A stretch of 64,000 nt of DNA from Streptomyces sedi (GTDB lineage: Bacteria; Actinomycetota; Actinomycetes; Streptomycetales; Streptomycetaceae): assembly GCF_006335015.1 (NCBI RefSeq), contig NZ_VDGT01000007.1, positions 228,704 to 292,703 on the forward strand. Reading direction: 5' to 3'. Below the pieces are notes generated by a model. The model was not told where the DNA came from and ran no database searches. It was given only the letters and a program-made list of their open reading frames with translations. Shown one piece after another: positions 35,458 to 44,185 of this stretch. Every line of letters starts with the position of its first letter. Positions within the stretch are counted from its first letter, which is position 1. The position numbers were made by a program, and so were the translations under genes.

Positions 35458-36567
35458 TCAGGCGACCTCGGCCGTGTACGGGTCCCACTCCGCCGGCAGC
35501 GGCGGGGGCGCGGCGAGCGGGGTCTCCTCGTGTGCGCCGGCGAAGGTGTGGTCCTCCGCCGAGTCCAGCACCGCGGCCATCGTGCGGAGCACGTGGAGGC
35601 CCAACTCGCCGGACGCCCGGTGCGGTTGGCCGGTCCGCAGGGCGCGGGCCATCTCCAGGACGCCGATGCCCCGGCCGGCGGTGGTGCCGGTGACGGGGAG
35701 TTCGGACCAGTCGTCGGAGCCGTGGGACCGGACCCGCACGGGCCCGGTGAACGTGTTGGGGTCCGGCACGGCCAGCGCGCCCTCGCTGCCGATGACCTCG
35801 AACATGATGCGGGGCGCCGCCGAGTCGAAGCTGAACACGGACGCCGCGCTGGGCCCGGAGTGGAACTCCAGCAGCGCGCTCACGTGCGTGGCCACGTCGA
35901 CGGGGAACTCCTCGCCCGCCCTGGGGCCCGAGCCGGTGGTCCTGTTGGCGCGCCCGGTGCGGGCGGTGGCGGCGACCCGGGAGACGCCGCCGAAGAGGGC
36001 GATCAGGGTGGTCAGGTAGTAGGGGCCGACGTCGTAGAGCGGGCCGGCGCCCGGCTGGTAGAAGAAGGCCGGGTCGGGGTGCCATCCCTCGGGGCCGAGG
36101 CTCTGGACGGCGGTGTGCGCCGCTATCGGGGTGCCGATGTGCCCGGCCCGCACGGCGCGCAGCGCGGACTGGATGCCCGCGCCGAGGAAGGTGTCCGGCG
36201 CGTTGCCCACCAGCAGTCCGCGCGCGGCAGCGGCGGCCAGCAGGCGTTCGCCGTCCGCGAGTTCGATGGTCAGCGGCTTCTCGCCGTAGACGTGCTTGCC
36301 GGCCTCGACGGCGGCCGTCGCCACCTGGGCGTGGGCCGCGGGCACGGTGAGGTTGACGACGATCTCGACCTCGGGCAGCGCCAGCACGGTGTCGAGGTCG
36401 CCGGCGACGGGGATGCCGTGCTCGGCGGCGACCCGGGTGGCGCGTTCGGTGTCGAGGTCGGCGACGGCCAGCACGCGGACGTCGGGGAAGCTGGTGAGGG
36501 CCTCCAGGTAGGCGCCGCTGATGACTCCGGCGCCGACGATCGCGACGCCCACGGGTCCGGTGGTCAT
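35458..36567 (-). CDS. Gfo/Idh/MocA-family oxidoreductase
   Basis: A 369-residue NAD(P)-dependent dehydrogenase, typically acting on sugars or inositols. The Rossmann start is VAIVGAGVISGAYLEAL (about 8-24). GKHVYGEKPLTIELADGERL carries the conserved EKP motif; FFYQPGAGPLYDVGPYYLTTL is the family's catalytic region. It overlaps by 4 bases with the upstream sugar phosphate isomerase gene (ATGA), so they are one operon. The pair probably converts a sugar or cyclitol acid; it may serve the neighbouring mannoside island, but that is only proximity. Confidence 0.88.
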   Translation of the reverse strand: MTTGPVGVAIVGAGVISGAYLEALTSFPDVRVLAVADLDTERATRVAAEHGIPVAGDLDTVLALPEVEIVVNLTVPAAHAQVATAAVEAGKHVYGEKPLTIELADGERLLAAAAARGLLVGNAPDTFLGAGIQSALRAVRAGHIGTPIAAHTAVQSLGPEGWHPDPAFFYQPGAGPLYDVGPYYLTTLIALFGGVSRVAATARTGRANRTTGSGPRAGEEFPVDVATHVSALLEFHSGPSAASVFSFDSAAPRIMFEVIGSEGALAVPDPNTFTGPVRVRSHGSDDWSELPVTGTTAGRGIGVLEMARALRTGQPHRASGELGLHVLRTMAAVLDSAEDHTFAGAHEETPLAAPPPLPAEWDPYTAEVA

Positions 36568-37310
36568 GCGGGCTCCAGGGCGGTGACGTAGGCGCGGCTG
36601 GCGGCCAGGGCCTCGAAGAGGTCGGTGTCGCAGCTGTCCAGTTCGACGATGCGCAGCGCCTCGGGCGCCGCGGCGAGCACCTCGGGCACCGGCATCGCCC
36701 CGGCGCCGACAGCGAGGTGGGCGCCGTCCCTGGTGAGGGGTCCGTCCTTGACGTGCAGGGCGCGCACCCGGTCGCCGAGGCCGGTCAGCAGCGCGGGGAC
36801 GTCGGCTCCGCCGAGGGCGGCCCAGTAGGTGTCGACCTCCAGGAAGACGGCGGGGTCGAGGAGTTCGGCGAGGTGTTCCAGGGCGTGCCGGCCGTCGATC
36901 ACGGGCTCCAGTTCCCACCAGTGGTTGTGGTAGCCCAGCCGGACGCCGTGGCCGGCGGCGGTCTCGGCGAGCCCGTTGAGGAGGTCGGCGGCGCGGGCTA
37001 TGCCGTCGCGGGTGGTGAAGTCCTCCTCGGGTATGCCGGCGGGGATGATGGCCAGCTCGGTGCCGATGGTGTTGACGGCGTCCAGCACGCGCCCCGGCTC
37101 GTCCTCGCGGAGCAGGGCGACCGCGTGGATGGCGGGCACGGTGAGGCCCAGCGCGTCGGCGAGGGCGCGAAAGCCCTCGGGGTCGTCGGTGGGGTCGTAG
37201 GGTTCGACGGCGGTGTACCCGATGTCGGCGATCCGGCGGAGTGTGGCGTCGCGGTCGGCGGTGAGCGCCTCGCGCACCGTGTAGAGCTGAACGCCCAGCG
37301 GTTCGGGCAT
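36564..37310 (-). CDS. Sugar phosphate isomerase/epimerase (AP endonuclease 2-like TIM barrel)
   Basis: A 248-residue TIM-barrel enzyme: GVQLYTVREALTADRDATLR at the start, VEPYDP, LGYHNHWWEL, FLEVDTYWAALGG and ALHVKDGPL (metal-binding His, Asp and Glu of the xylose-isomerase-like barrel). It is the first gene of the operon with the Gfo/Idh oxidoreductase, with which such isomerases often act in inositol or ketose pathways. ATG at 37310 follows GGGAGG; the longer in-frame opening is not supported. Substrate unknown. Confidence 0.87.
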   Translation of the reverse strand: MPEPLGVQLYTVREALTADRDATLRRIADIGYTAVEPYDPTDDPEGFRALADALGLTVPAIHAVALLREDEPGRVLDAVNTIGTELAIIPAGIPEEDFTTRDGIARAADLLNGLAETAAGHGVRLGYHNHWWELEPVIDGRHALEHLAELLDPAVFLEVDTYWAALGGADVPALLTGLGDRVRALHVKDGPLTRDGAHLAVGAGAMPVPEVLAAAPEALRIVELDSCDTDLFEALAASRAYVTALEPA

Positions 37311-37659
37311 GGTCGGGGCCTCCCGGGAGTGAACCTGCAATACGGCCAGAGAGGACGATAATGCGCTTTTCGCCTCGGGCACAGGGGCCCCGGCGTATGG
37401 AACCGACCAGACCGGAACGTGCCCTCCCGGCGGCGCGACCAACCCCCCGGTGCGCGGCTCCGGTGCGGACACCGCGGCGCGCGGTCCGCTCCGTGGACGC
37501 CGTCACACCGATTTAACCCACCGGCACCGCCGCCGCCCTCCACCCTCGACCCCCTGGTGAGGGCGGTGCGTTGGGCGTCACAGTGTTGCCCCGCGTTGCT
37601 CCGGCGTGACCACCGCGCGACGGGCGTCGGAACGGCGTCCCGGCGCCGTTCCCGACGCC
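37311..37659. other. Intergenic region, nothing clear
   Basis: The gap between the divergent isomerase operon and the sulfonate leader. It is GC-rich, with a GGTGAGGGCGGTGC stretch and the AT-containing GACGATAATGCGC near 37352. The latter could be the isomerase promoter on the minus strand, but I cannot define it. No coding sequence seen. Confidence 0.4.
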
Positions 37660-37689
37660 TTGACCCTTCGCTCAGGCGTTCGCTACGTT
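37660..37689 (+). promoter_or_regulatory. Promoter of the ssu leader peptide, leaderless start
   Basis: TTGACC (37660-37665), 18 bases, TACGTT (37684-37689). The leader ATG at 37697 lies 7 bases after the -10, exactly where transcription should begin, so the mRNA is probably leaderless. Confidence 0.6.
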
Positions 37690-37696
37690 CCCCGAC

Positions 37697-37771
37697 ATGC
37701 GGACCTCCGAGCAGTTCACCGAGCGCCGCGCCGTCGATCTGATGCGCGTGAGCACCGCCATCTGTCGCTGA
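37697..37771 (+). CDS. Short leader peptide before the sulfonate transport operon
   Basis: A 24-residue peptide with the sequence ERRAVDLMRVSTAICR at its end. The R-x-VDL-x-RV core and terminal Cys match the short leader peptides annotated ahead of sulfur genes in Streptomyces. It has no ribosome-binding site; the ATG is about one base after the predicted transcription start, so it is probably a leaderless mRNA. Ribosomes slowing at the Cys codon (TGT, third last sense region) when cysteine is scarce could alter folding of the 210-base region before ssuA. That role follows cysteine attenuators described in actinobacteria; here it is inference. A second such peptide precedes ssuD. Confidence 0.8.
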   Translation: MRTSEQFTERRAVDLMRVSTAICR

Positions 37772-37853
37772 CCGCCGACCCCTCGGCCGTCCCGGCCGTC
37801 CCGGCCTCCCCGCGCGCCCTCGCCTCAGGGCCGCGCCCCGCGTCTCGCGCTCC

Positions 37854-37894
37854 CCGCCTCGCGCCCGGCACCGCTGTCGCGCGCCGCGAGGCGG
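37854..37894 (+). promoter_or_regulatory. Candidate attenuator hairpin between leader and ssuA
   Basis: CCGCCTCGCG (37854-37863) pairs exactly with CGCGAGGCGG (37885-37894), 82 bases after the leader stop and 87 before ssuA. It has no T-run, so it could block translation or act as a Rho-type pause and not an intrinsic terminator. Confidence 0.4.
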
Positions 37895-37981
37895 ACGCCT
37901 CCGCCCCCTCCCCTCCTCGACTCCTCGACGCCAGCCCGGCGTGCCGCCGCCTCGTGGCGCCCCCTCACCCCTGGAACACCT

Positions 37982-39091
37982 ATGCCTCGACCTGGCCTGC
38001 CACCCCGCTCCCCCGCCGCGCGCCGGCGCACCGCGCTCGTCGCGGCGCTGCTGCTCGGCCCCCTGCTGCTCGCGACCGGCTGCGCCGAGGACCCGGCGAC
38101 CGCCGACGCCGCCGAGCTCGCCGACACGCCCATCCCCGAGACGGTCTCCCCCGGCACCAAGCTCACCATCGGCGCCCCGGAGGCCGAGGTGGCCCTCGAA
38201 CTCTCGGGGCTGGTCGACGAGATCCCCTTCGAGGTGGAGTGGGCCAACCTCAGCGGCGGCCCCCAGTGCTCCGAGGCGTTCCGCGCCGACTCGCTGGACG
38301 TCTGCTCGGCCGCCGAGATCCCCTCGATCCACGCGCACTGGACCGGTCTCGACACCAGGCTGGTGGCGGCCCAGTTCCGCCAGGACCCCATCGCCAACCC
38401 GATCTACCAGCTGGGGATCGCGCCGGGCGCCGACGTCGAGGAACTGTCGGACCTGCGCGGCCGGAAGATCGCCTTCAGCCCGGGGCAGGCCCAGGGCGCC
38501 CTGATCCTGCGGGTGTTGGCGGCCGGCGGGCTCACGCCCGAGGACGTGGAGCTGGTCGAGCTGCCCAGCACCGGCGACGTCTACCCGACCGCGCTCGGCA
38601 GCGGACAGGTCGAGGTGGCCCCGCTGGGCTCCGTCCACATCCGGCGCTATGTCGAGCAGTACGGGGCGGAGGGCGGCACCCTCCTGCCGCACGGCCTGCG
38701 GGACGACCCTGGCCATCTGTGGGTTCCGACCTCGTCGGTGAGCGACCCCGAGAAGGCGGCGGCGATCCGGGAGTTCGTGCGGATCTGGGCCCGCGCCCAG
38801 ATCTGGATCGACGAGCACCCCGAGGAGTGGATCGCCGGCTACTACGTCGCCGACCAGGGCCTCACCCCGGAGGACGGCGCCTATCTGGTGGAGCAGAACG
38901 GCCACCCCGACCTGCCGGCCGACTGGAGCGGCGCCATCGAACGCCAGCAGCAGACCATCGACCTGCTCGCCGAGGAGCTGGGCAACGAGCCGTTCGACGC
39001 GGAACTCCTCTTCGACCGGCGGTTCGAGACCGTCGCCGCCGAGGCGGTCGCGGCGGAGACCGGCGAGGACCAGGAGGGCGGTTCCCGATGA
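37982..39091 (+). CDS. ssuA: Sulfonate ABC transporter, substrate-binding lipoprotein (SsuA-like)
   Basis: A 369-residue extracellular binding protein of the SsuA/NMT1 fold. It has an Arg-rich signal and a lipobox LLATGC (Cys about 36). Typical segments are LDVCSAAEIPSIHAH, LSDLRGRKIAFSPGQAQGALILRVL and LGSGQVEVAPLGSVHIRRY. It captures aliphatic sulfonates or sulfate esters and hands them to the permease. The neighbours (two LLM monooxygenases, ssuD, ssuE) all point to organosulfur use. The 3' end overlaps ssuC by 4 bases. Exact ligand unknown. Confidence 0.85.
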   Translation: MPRPGLPPRSPAARRRTALVAALLLGPLLLATGCAEDPATADAAELADTPIPETVSPGTKLTIGAPEAEVALELSGLVDEIPFEVEWANLSGGPQCSEAFRADSLDVCSAAEIPSIHAHWTGLDTRLVAAQFRQDPIANPIYQLGIAPGADVEELSDLRGRKIAFSPGQAQGALILRVLAAGGLTPEDVELVELPSTGDVYPTALGSGQVEVAPLGSVHIRRYVEQYGAEGGTLLPHGLRDDPGHLWVPTSSVSDPEKAAAIREFVRIWARAQIWIDEHPEEWIAGYYVADQGLTPEDGAYLVEQNGHPDLPADWSGAIERQQQTIDLLAEELGNEPFDAELLFDRRFETVAAEAVAAETGEDQEGGSR

Positions 39092-39972
39092 GCACCGAGG
39101 TGTCAGGCCGCGCGGCGCCCGCCGCCGAGGCGGCGCCCAGGCCCCCGGGCGCCGGCGACGGCCGCCCGCGGCAGGCCCCGCCGAGGCGGCGGCGCGGCAG
39201 GAGGCTCGGCCCTGGCCGGCCCATCCCGTTCGCCTGGGCGATCGGGCCGCTGCTGCTGCTGGCGATCTGGTCGGTCGGCTCGGCCGCCGGCTGGATCGAC
39301 GAGCGGAACCTCTCCGCCCCCTGGGACGTGCTCGCCACCGCCCGCGAACTGATCGAGGACGGCCGACTCCAGGAGCATCTGGCGGCCTCCACCGAACGCG
39401 CCCTCACGGGGCTGGTGTTCGGCGTCGGCATCGGCCTGCTGCTGGCGCTGGTCGCCGGACTCAGCCGGCTGGGCGAGGGGATCATCGACGGCCCCGTCCA
39501 GATCAAGCGCTCCATCCCGTCCCTCGCCCTGATCCCGCTGCTGATCCTGTGGTTCGGCATCGGTGAGTCCATGAAGGTCATCACCATCACGCTGGGCGTG
39601 CTGGTCCCCATCTACATCCACACCCACCACGGGCTGCGTTCCATCGACAGCCGCTACGTCGAGCTGGCCGAGACGCTGCGGCTCAGCCGCCGGGGCTTTC
39701 TGCGGCACGTGGTGCTGCCCGGCGCGCTGCCCGGGTTCCTGCTGGGGCTGCGGTTCGCCGTGACCTCGGCCTGGCTCTCGCTGGTGGTGGTCGAGCAGGT
39801 CAACGCCACCAGCGGCATCGGCTACATGATGGAACTGGCCCGCACCTACGGCCAGACGGACGTCATCCTCGTCGGCCTGGTGGTCTACGGACTGCTCGGG
39901 CTGATCTCCGACGGCCTGGTCAGGCTGGCCCAACGAAAGGCGCTGACATGGCAACGCACCCTGGCGGACTGA
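39088..39972 (+). CDS. ssuC: Sulfonate ABC transporter permease (SsuC-like)
   Basis: A 294-residue membrane protein. After a long basic, Pro-rich cytoplasmic tail come six predicted helices. The EAA-type loop is YVELAETLRLSRRGFLRHVVLPGALPGFLLG. IGYMMELARTYGQTDVI near the end is typical of SsuC/TauC permeases. ATG at 39088 overlaps ssuA; its 3' end overlaps ssuB by 25 bases, an unusually long overlap that implies coupled translation. Confidence 0.9.
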   Translation: MSTEVSGRAAPAAEAAPRPPGAGDGRPRQAPPRRRRGRRLGPGRPIPFAWAIGPLLLLAIWSVGSAAGWIDERNLSAPWDVLATARELIEDGRLQEHLAASTERALTGLVFGVGIGLLLALVAGLSRLGEGIIDGPVQIKRSIPSLALIPLLILWFGIGESMKVITITLGVLVPIYIHTHHGLRSIDSRYVELAETLRLSRRGFLRHVVLPGALPGFLLGLRFAVTSAWLSLVVVEQVNATSGIGYMMELARTYGQTDVILVGLVVYGLLGLISDGLVRLAQRKALTWQRTLAD

Positions 39973-40787
39973 CCGCCGCGCCCGCCGTCCGGATCACCTC
40001 GCTGGTCCGGGAGTTCGCCGGCCGCCGGGTACTGGACGAGCTGGACCTGGAGATCGCGCCCGACGAGTTCGTGGCGCTGATCGGCCGCAGCGGCTCCGGC
40101 AAGAGCACCCTGCTGCGGGTGCTCGCCGACATCGACCGCGAGGTCACCGGGTACGCCGAGCTGACCGCGCCGGAGAACGTCTCGGTGGTCTTCCAGGACG
40201 CCAGGCTGCTGCCCTGGAAGCGGGTCGTGGACAACGTCGCGCTCGGGCTGCCGGGCCCCGGCGCGGTGGAACGTGCCAGGACGGCGCTGGCCGAGGTCGG
40301 CCTCGCCGGGCGGGAGGCCGCCTGGCCGGTGGAGCTGTCCGGCGGCGAACAGCAGCGGGTCGCGCTGGCCCGCTCCCTGGTGCGCGAGCCGGAACTCCTG
40401 CTGGCGGACGAGCCGTTCGGCGCGTTGGACGCCCTCACCCGGCTGCGGATGCACGCGCTGCTGCGGCGGCTGTGCGCCCGGCACCGTCCGGCCGTGCTGC
40501 TGGTCACCCACGACGTGGACGAGGCCATCGCGCTGGCCGACCGCGTCGTGGTGCTCGACGACGGCCGGATCGCGGCCGACCTGCGCGTCGAGCTGCCGGC
40601 CCCACGCCGCCCCGGCACCGCCAGCTACGCGGCGCTGCGCGACCGGCTGCTGACCCTCCTGGGCCTCGACCCCGCGCTCGACGGCCTCCCGGAGGAGGAC
40701 GGCTTCCCCGAACCGCCCGACGGCCGGGGCGGGTCCACCGAGGCGTCCGCGACCCGCCCGGAACCGGCACGGGAGGCCCGCGCATGA
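39948..40787 (+). CDS. ssuB: Sulfonate ABC transporter ATPase (SsuB-like)
   Basis: A 279-residue ATPase: Walker A GRSGSGKST (about 46-54), Q-loop VVFQDARLLPWKRV, signature LSGGEQQR, Walker B LLLADEPFGALD and the H-loop VLLVTHDVDEA. The DARLLPWK sequence is a hallmark of SsuB/TauB-type ATPases. It begins inside ssuC and overlaps the next monooxygenase gene by 4 bases. The acidic C-terminal tail (about 40 residues) is extra. Confidence 0.92.
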   Translation: MATHPGGLTAAPAVRITSLVREFAGRRVLDELDLEIAPDEFVALIGRSGSGKSTLLRVLADIDREVTGYAELTAPENVSVVFQDARLLPWKRVVDNVALGLPGPGAVERARTALAEVGLAGREAAWPVELSGGEQQRVALARSLVREPELLLADEPFGALDALTRLRMHALLRRLCARHRPAVLLVTHDVDEAIALADRVVVLDDGRIAADLRVELPAPRRPGTASYAALRDRLLTLLGLDPALDGLPEEDGFPEPPDGRGGSTEASATRPEPAREARA

Positions 40788-42133
40788 CGCCGCGTCAGCT
40801 CCGGCTCAACCTCTTCGTCTACCCGGGCGGCCACCACGAGGCGGCCTGGCGCTACCGGGGCTCGGCACCCGAACGGATGCTGGACGCCCACTACTACCAG
40901 AAGATCGCCCGCCGCGCCGAGAGCGAGAAGTTCGACGCGGTCTTCCTGGCCGACGGCCCGGCGCTGGCCGACAACGTGCGCTACGCCAGCAGGTTCCGGC
41001 TGGAGCCCTTCACCTCGCTGGCGAGCCTCGCGGCCGTCACCGAACGCATCGGGCTGATCGCCACGGCCTCCACCACCTACTTCGAGCCGTACAACCTGGC
41101 GCGGCTCTTCGCCTCCCTCGACCACCTCAGCGGCGGCAGGGCCGGCTGGAACATCGTCACCACCGGAGCGCCCCAGGCGGCCGGCAACTTCGGCCTCGAC
41201 GCGCACCCGGTGCACGCCGAACGCTACGACCGGGCGCGGGAGTTCGTCGAGGTGGTGACGAAGCTCTGGGACAGCTGGGAGGACGAGGCGCTGGTCGCCG
41301 ACCCGGTCTCCGGGCTCTTCGCCGACACCGATCGGGTGCATCCGGTCGAGCACCACGGCAGGCACTTCCGCGTGCGCGGCCCGCTCAACATCCCCCGCAG
41401 CCCGCAGGGACGCCCCGTCTACGTGCAGGCCGGCTCCTCGGAGGACGGCCGCGCGTTCGCCGCCCGGCACGCCGAGGCGATCTTCACTGCCCATCAGACC
41501 CTGGCCAGCGGACAGGAGTTCTACGCCGACGTCAAGCGAAGGTCCGCCGCCGTGGGCCGCGACCCCGGCCGGCTGCTGGTGCTGCCCGGCATCAGCCCGT
41601 TCATCGGCGCGACCGAGGCCGAGGCGCGGGCGCTGCACGACGAGTTCAACGAGCTGACGCAGCCCGAGTACTCGCTCCAGATGCTGCACCGCATCCTCGG
41701 ACTGCGCCTGACCACCGCCCAGTTGGACGGCCCTGTGCCGCGCGAGCTGATCGAGACCGGCGGGGAGCGCGGCAACGGCAGCAGGTTCCAGGTGATCCTG
41801 GACATCATCGACCGCGAACAGCCCACCGTGCGACAGCTGTTGCACCGGCTGGCCGGCGCCAGGGGCCACCGCGTCGTGGTGGGCACCCCCGAGCAGGTGG
41901 CCGACCAGATACAGGAGTGGTTCGAGAACGGCGCCGCCGACGGCTTCAACATCATGCCGCCGTGGCTGACCGGCGGCTTCGACGTCTTCGCGGAGCAGGT
42001 GGTGCCGCTGCTGCGCGCCCGCGGCCTGTTCCGCGAGGAGTACGAGGGCCGCACCCTGCGCGAGCACTACGGCCTCCCCCGCCCGGAGGCCGTCCGGCCC
42101 GTGCCCACCACCGCGGGCCACGGCGCCGGCTGA
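40784..42133 (+). CDS. Flavin-dependent monooxygenase of the NtaA/SnaA/DszA family
   Basis: A 449-residue FMNH2-dependent luciferase-like (LLM) enzyme. Features: LNLFVYPGGHHEAAWRY at the start, FDAVFLADG, TYFEPYNLARLFASLDHLS, RAGWNIVTT and YVQAGSSEDGRAFAARHAE. The DszA/NtaA group oxidises organosulfur or chelator compounds, including sulfones. It overlaps ssuB by 4 bases, so it is in the sulfonate uptake operon and probably releases sulfite from an imported compound. It needs reduced FMN, which ssuE (convergent) can supply. Confidence 0.88.
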   Translation: MTPRQLRLNLFVYPGGHHEAAWRYRGSAPERMLDAHYYQKIARRAESEKFDAVFLADGPALADNVRYASRFRLEPFTSLASLAAVTERIGLIATASTTYFEPYNLARLFASLDHLSGGRAGWNIVTTGAPQAAGNFGLDAHPVHAERYDRAREFVEVVTKLWDSWEDEALVADPVSGLFADTDRVHPVEHHGRHFRVRGPLNIPRSPQGRPVYVQAGSSEDGRAFAARHAEAIFTAHQTLASGQEFYADVKRRSAAVGRDPGRLLVLPGISPFIGATEAEARALHDEFNELTQPEYSLQMLHRILGLRLTTAQLDGPVPRELIETGGERGNGSRFQVILDIIDREQPTVRQLLHRLAGARGHRVVVGTPEQVADQIQEWFENGAADGFNIMPPWLTGGFDVFAEQVVPLLRARGLFREEYEGRTLREHYGLPRPEAVRPVPTTAGHGAG

Positions 42134-42181
42134 GCCCCGACCCCGCCACCACACCGTGCCGCCCACCGCGAAAGGGGTCCC

Positions 42182-43318
42182 GTGTCCCGAAAGACCGTGC
42201 CGCTGTCCGTCCTCGACCTGGCGCCGATCAGCTCAGGCGCCGACGCCGGCACCGCGCTGCGCAACACCGTCGATCTCGCCCGCCACGCCGAGGAGTGGGG
42301 TTACCACCGCTACTGGCTGGCCGAGCACCATCTGGCGACCGGGGTCGCCAGCTCCCAGCCCGCGCTGGTGATCGGGCTGGTCGCCGGCGCGACCCGCACC
42401 ATCAGGGTGGGTTCGGGCGCGGTCCAACTCGGCTTTCCCACGGCGCTGTCCGTGGTGGAGCAGTTCGGCACCCTGGACGCGATCGCTCCGGGCCGCGTCG
42501 ACCTCGGCCTGGGCCGGGCCGGTCAACGCGTCGCCCGGGACGGCGGGTTGCCGGTTCCGCTGCCCGAACCCCGGCCGACGCGGACGGTGGACGGGGTGGT
42601 GGTCCCGCCGCCGTTCGCTCCGGGGAAGCTGCTGGGCCTGCCCGGTTTCGCGGCGCGCCAGGAGCTGCTGCGCCCGCCGGGCGCCCAGCCGCGCGACTAC
42701 GCGGAGCAGGTGGACGAGATCCGCGCCCTGCTCGCCGGCACGTTCCGCACCCCCGACGGCCACCCCGTCCAGGCGGTGCCGGGCGAGGGCGCCGCGCTCC
42801 AGCTGTGGGTGCTGGGCTCCAGCGGCGGCGAGAGCGCCCGGGTCGCCGGGGCACGCGGCCTGCCGTTCACCGCCAACTACCACGTGAGTCCGGGGACGAT
42901 CCTGGAGACGGTGGCCGCCTACCGCGCGGCGTTCGTCCCCACCGCCGAGCACCCCGCGCCGCGGGTGCAGGTCTCCGCCGACGTGCTGGTCGCCGAGGAC
43001 GAGCCCACCGCGCGACGGCTGGCGGCCGGCTACGGCCCCTGGGTGCGGGCGATCCGCACCGGACAGGGGGCCATCCCCTACCCGACGCCGGAGGAGGCCG
43101 CCGACCTCGAGCTCGACGACGAGGAACTGGCCCTGGTCGACGACCGTCTGGCCACCCGCTTCGTGGGGACGCCCGACCGGGTCGCTGAAGGGCTGGCCCG
43201 GCTGCGCGACCTCACCGAAGCGGACGAGCTGCTGATCACCACCATCGCCCACGACCACGCGGCCCGGCTGCGTTCCTACCGGCTGCTGGCCGAGACCTGG
43301 GGCATCGGCGGGGGCTGA
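42182..43318 (+). CDS. Second luciferase-like flavin-dependent monooxygenase
   Basis: A 378-residue LLM protein from a different branch to the preceding gene: [68 protein letters not shown] and [12 protein letters not shown]. This group resembles alkanal monooxygenase alpha chains; reactions are mostly unknown. GTG at 42182 has GAAAGGGG in front. It lies 48 bases behind the DszA-like gene, probably in the same operon, so a second sulfur substrate or a second step of one pathway is likely. A terminator follows. Confidence 0.85.
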   Translation: MSRKTVPLSVLDLAPISSGADAGTALRNTVDLARHAEEWGYHRYWLAEHHLATGVASSQPALVIGLVAGATRTIRVGSGAVQLGFPTALSVVEQFGTLDAIAPGRVDLGLGRAGQRVARDGGLPVPLPEPRPTRTVDGVVVPPPFAPGKLLGLPGFAARQELLRPPGAQPRDYAEQVDEIRALLAGTFRTPDGHPVQAVPGEGAALQLWVLGSSGGESARVAGARGLPFTANYHVSPGTILETVAAYRAAFVPTAEHPAPRVQVSADVLVAEDEPTARRLAAGYGPWVRAIRTGQGAIPYPTPEEAADLELDDEELALVDDRLATRFVGTPDRVAEGLARLRDLTEADELLITTIAHDHAARLRSYRLLAETWGIGGG

Positions 43319-43332
43319 GCCCCGGGCGCCTT

Positions 43333-43361
43333 CCCGCGCCCCGGGACTTCCGGGGCGCGGG
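43333..43361. terminator. Terminator between the two convergent sulfur units
   Basis: CCCGCGCCCCGG pairs exactly with CCGGGGCGCGGG across a 5-base loop, 15 bases after the second LLM stop. It lies between the two convergent units and could serve both. Confidence 0.78.
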
Positions 43362-43385
43362 GAGCCGCGCGGGGACACGCCTCCC

Positions 43386-43452
43386 GGCTCGGAGCAACGC
43401 CGCTCGGCTCGGAGCAACGCCGCTCGGCTCGGGGTGGGTAACGCCGCTCGGC
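43386..43452 (+). repeat. 20-bp direct repeat downstream of ssuE
   Basis: GGCTCGGAGCAACGCCGCTC occurs twice head to tail (43386, 43406), and a third, altered copy with an insertion follows to 43449. It sits between the terminator and the ssuE stop. No function seen. Confidence 0.75.
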
Positions 43453-44031
43453 TCAGAGGGCCGCGCCCGACAGCCCGGCCACCGCCGCCGACCGCGCCCC
43501 GCGCGCGGCCAACTCGGTGGAGAACAGGTCGACCAGCTGCTCCAGCGGCTCGGCGGCCGTCGGCGCCAGGGTCACCGCACCGCCCGCGTCGCTCTGGATG
43601 TCCCGGTCGAGCACGAACCAGCCGGGGGTGACATGCCGGGCGCCCATCGCGGAGAGCACCGGGCGCAACGCGTAGTCCACGGCCAGCACATGGGCCGAGC
43701 TGCCGCCGGTGGCCAGGGGCAGCACCGTCTTCCCGGTCAGCGCGTACTGCGGCAGCAGGTCCAGCAGGCACTTCAGCAGCCCGGAGTAGGCCGCCTTGTA
43801 GACGGGCGTGCCGACCACCACCCCCTGGGCGCCGGCCAGCAGCTGGTTGACCTCGACGAGCGCCGGGTGGCGCGGGTCGGCGCCGAGCAGGGCGTCGGCC
43901 GGCAGGGCGCGGACGTCGAGCGGTATCACCTCGTGGCCCTGGAGTTCGAGCCTGGCGTCGAGGTGGCGCAGCAGCCTGGCGGTGCGCGAGGTGGGCGAGG
44001 GACTTCCGGACAGGGACAGGACAACGGCCAT
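43453..44031 (-). CDS. ssuE: NADPH-dependent FMN reductase (SsuE-like)
   Basis: A 192-residue flavodoxin-fold reductase: LSLSGSPSPTSRTARLLRHL at the start, GTPVYKAAYSGLLKCLLDLLP and VLPLATGGSSAHVLAVDYALRPVL. This is the SsuE signature. It makes FMNH2 from NADPH for SsuD and the two LLM enzymes. The gene lies 154 bases behind ssuD in the same direction; the gap contains an 18-bp direct repeat. Confidence 0.92.
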   Translation of the reverse strand: MAVVLSLSGSPSPTSRTARLLRHLDARLELQGHEVIPLDVRALPADALLGADPRHPALVEVNQLLAGAQGVVVGTPVYKAAYSGLLKCLLDLLPQYALTGKTVLPLATGGSSAHVLAVDYALRPVLSAMGARHVTPGWFVLDRDIQSDAGGAVTLAPTAAEPLEQLVDLFSTELAARGARSAAVAGLSGAAL

Positions 44032-44076
44032 CAGTACTCCTCGGATCGGGTGGCGGTGGACTCCGTCGCCGTGGCG

Positions 44077-44135
44077 GCGGACTCCGGTGCGGTGGCGGAC
44101 TCCGGTGCGGTGGCGGACTCCGGTGCGGTGGCGGC
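44077..44135. repeat. 18-bp direct repeat between ssuD and ssuE
   Basis: GCGGACTCCGGTGCGGTG repeats about three times head to tail, with an older degenerate copy before it (44050). It lies in the intercistronic gap. No gene or clear hairpin seen. Confidence 0.75.
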
Positions 44136-44185
44136 CAACTCCGTTGCCCCGCAGGGGTGTCGAGCCGGGGCGGGGCCGCGCCCGG

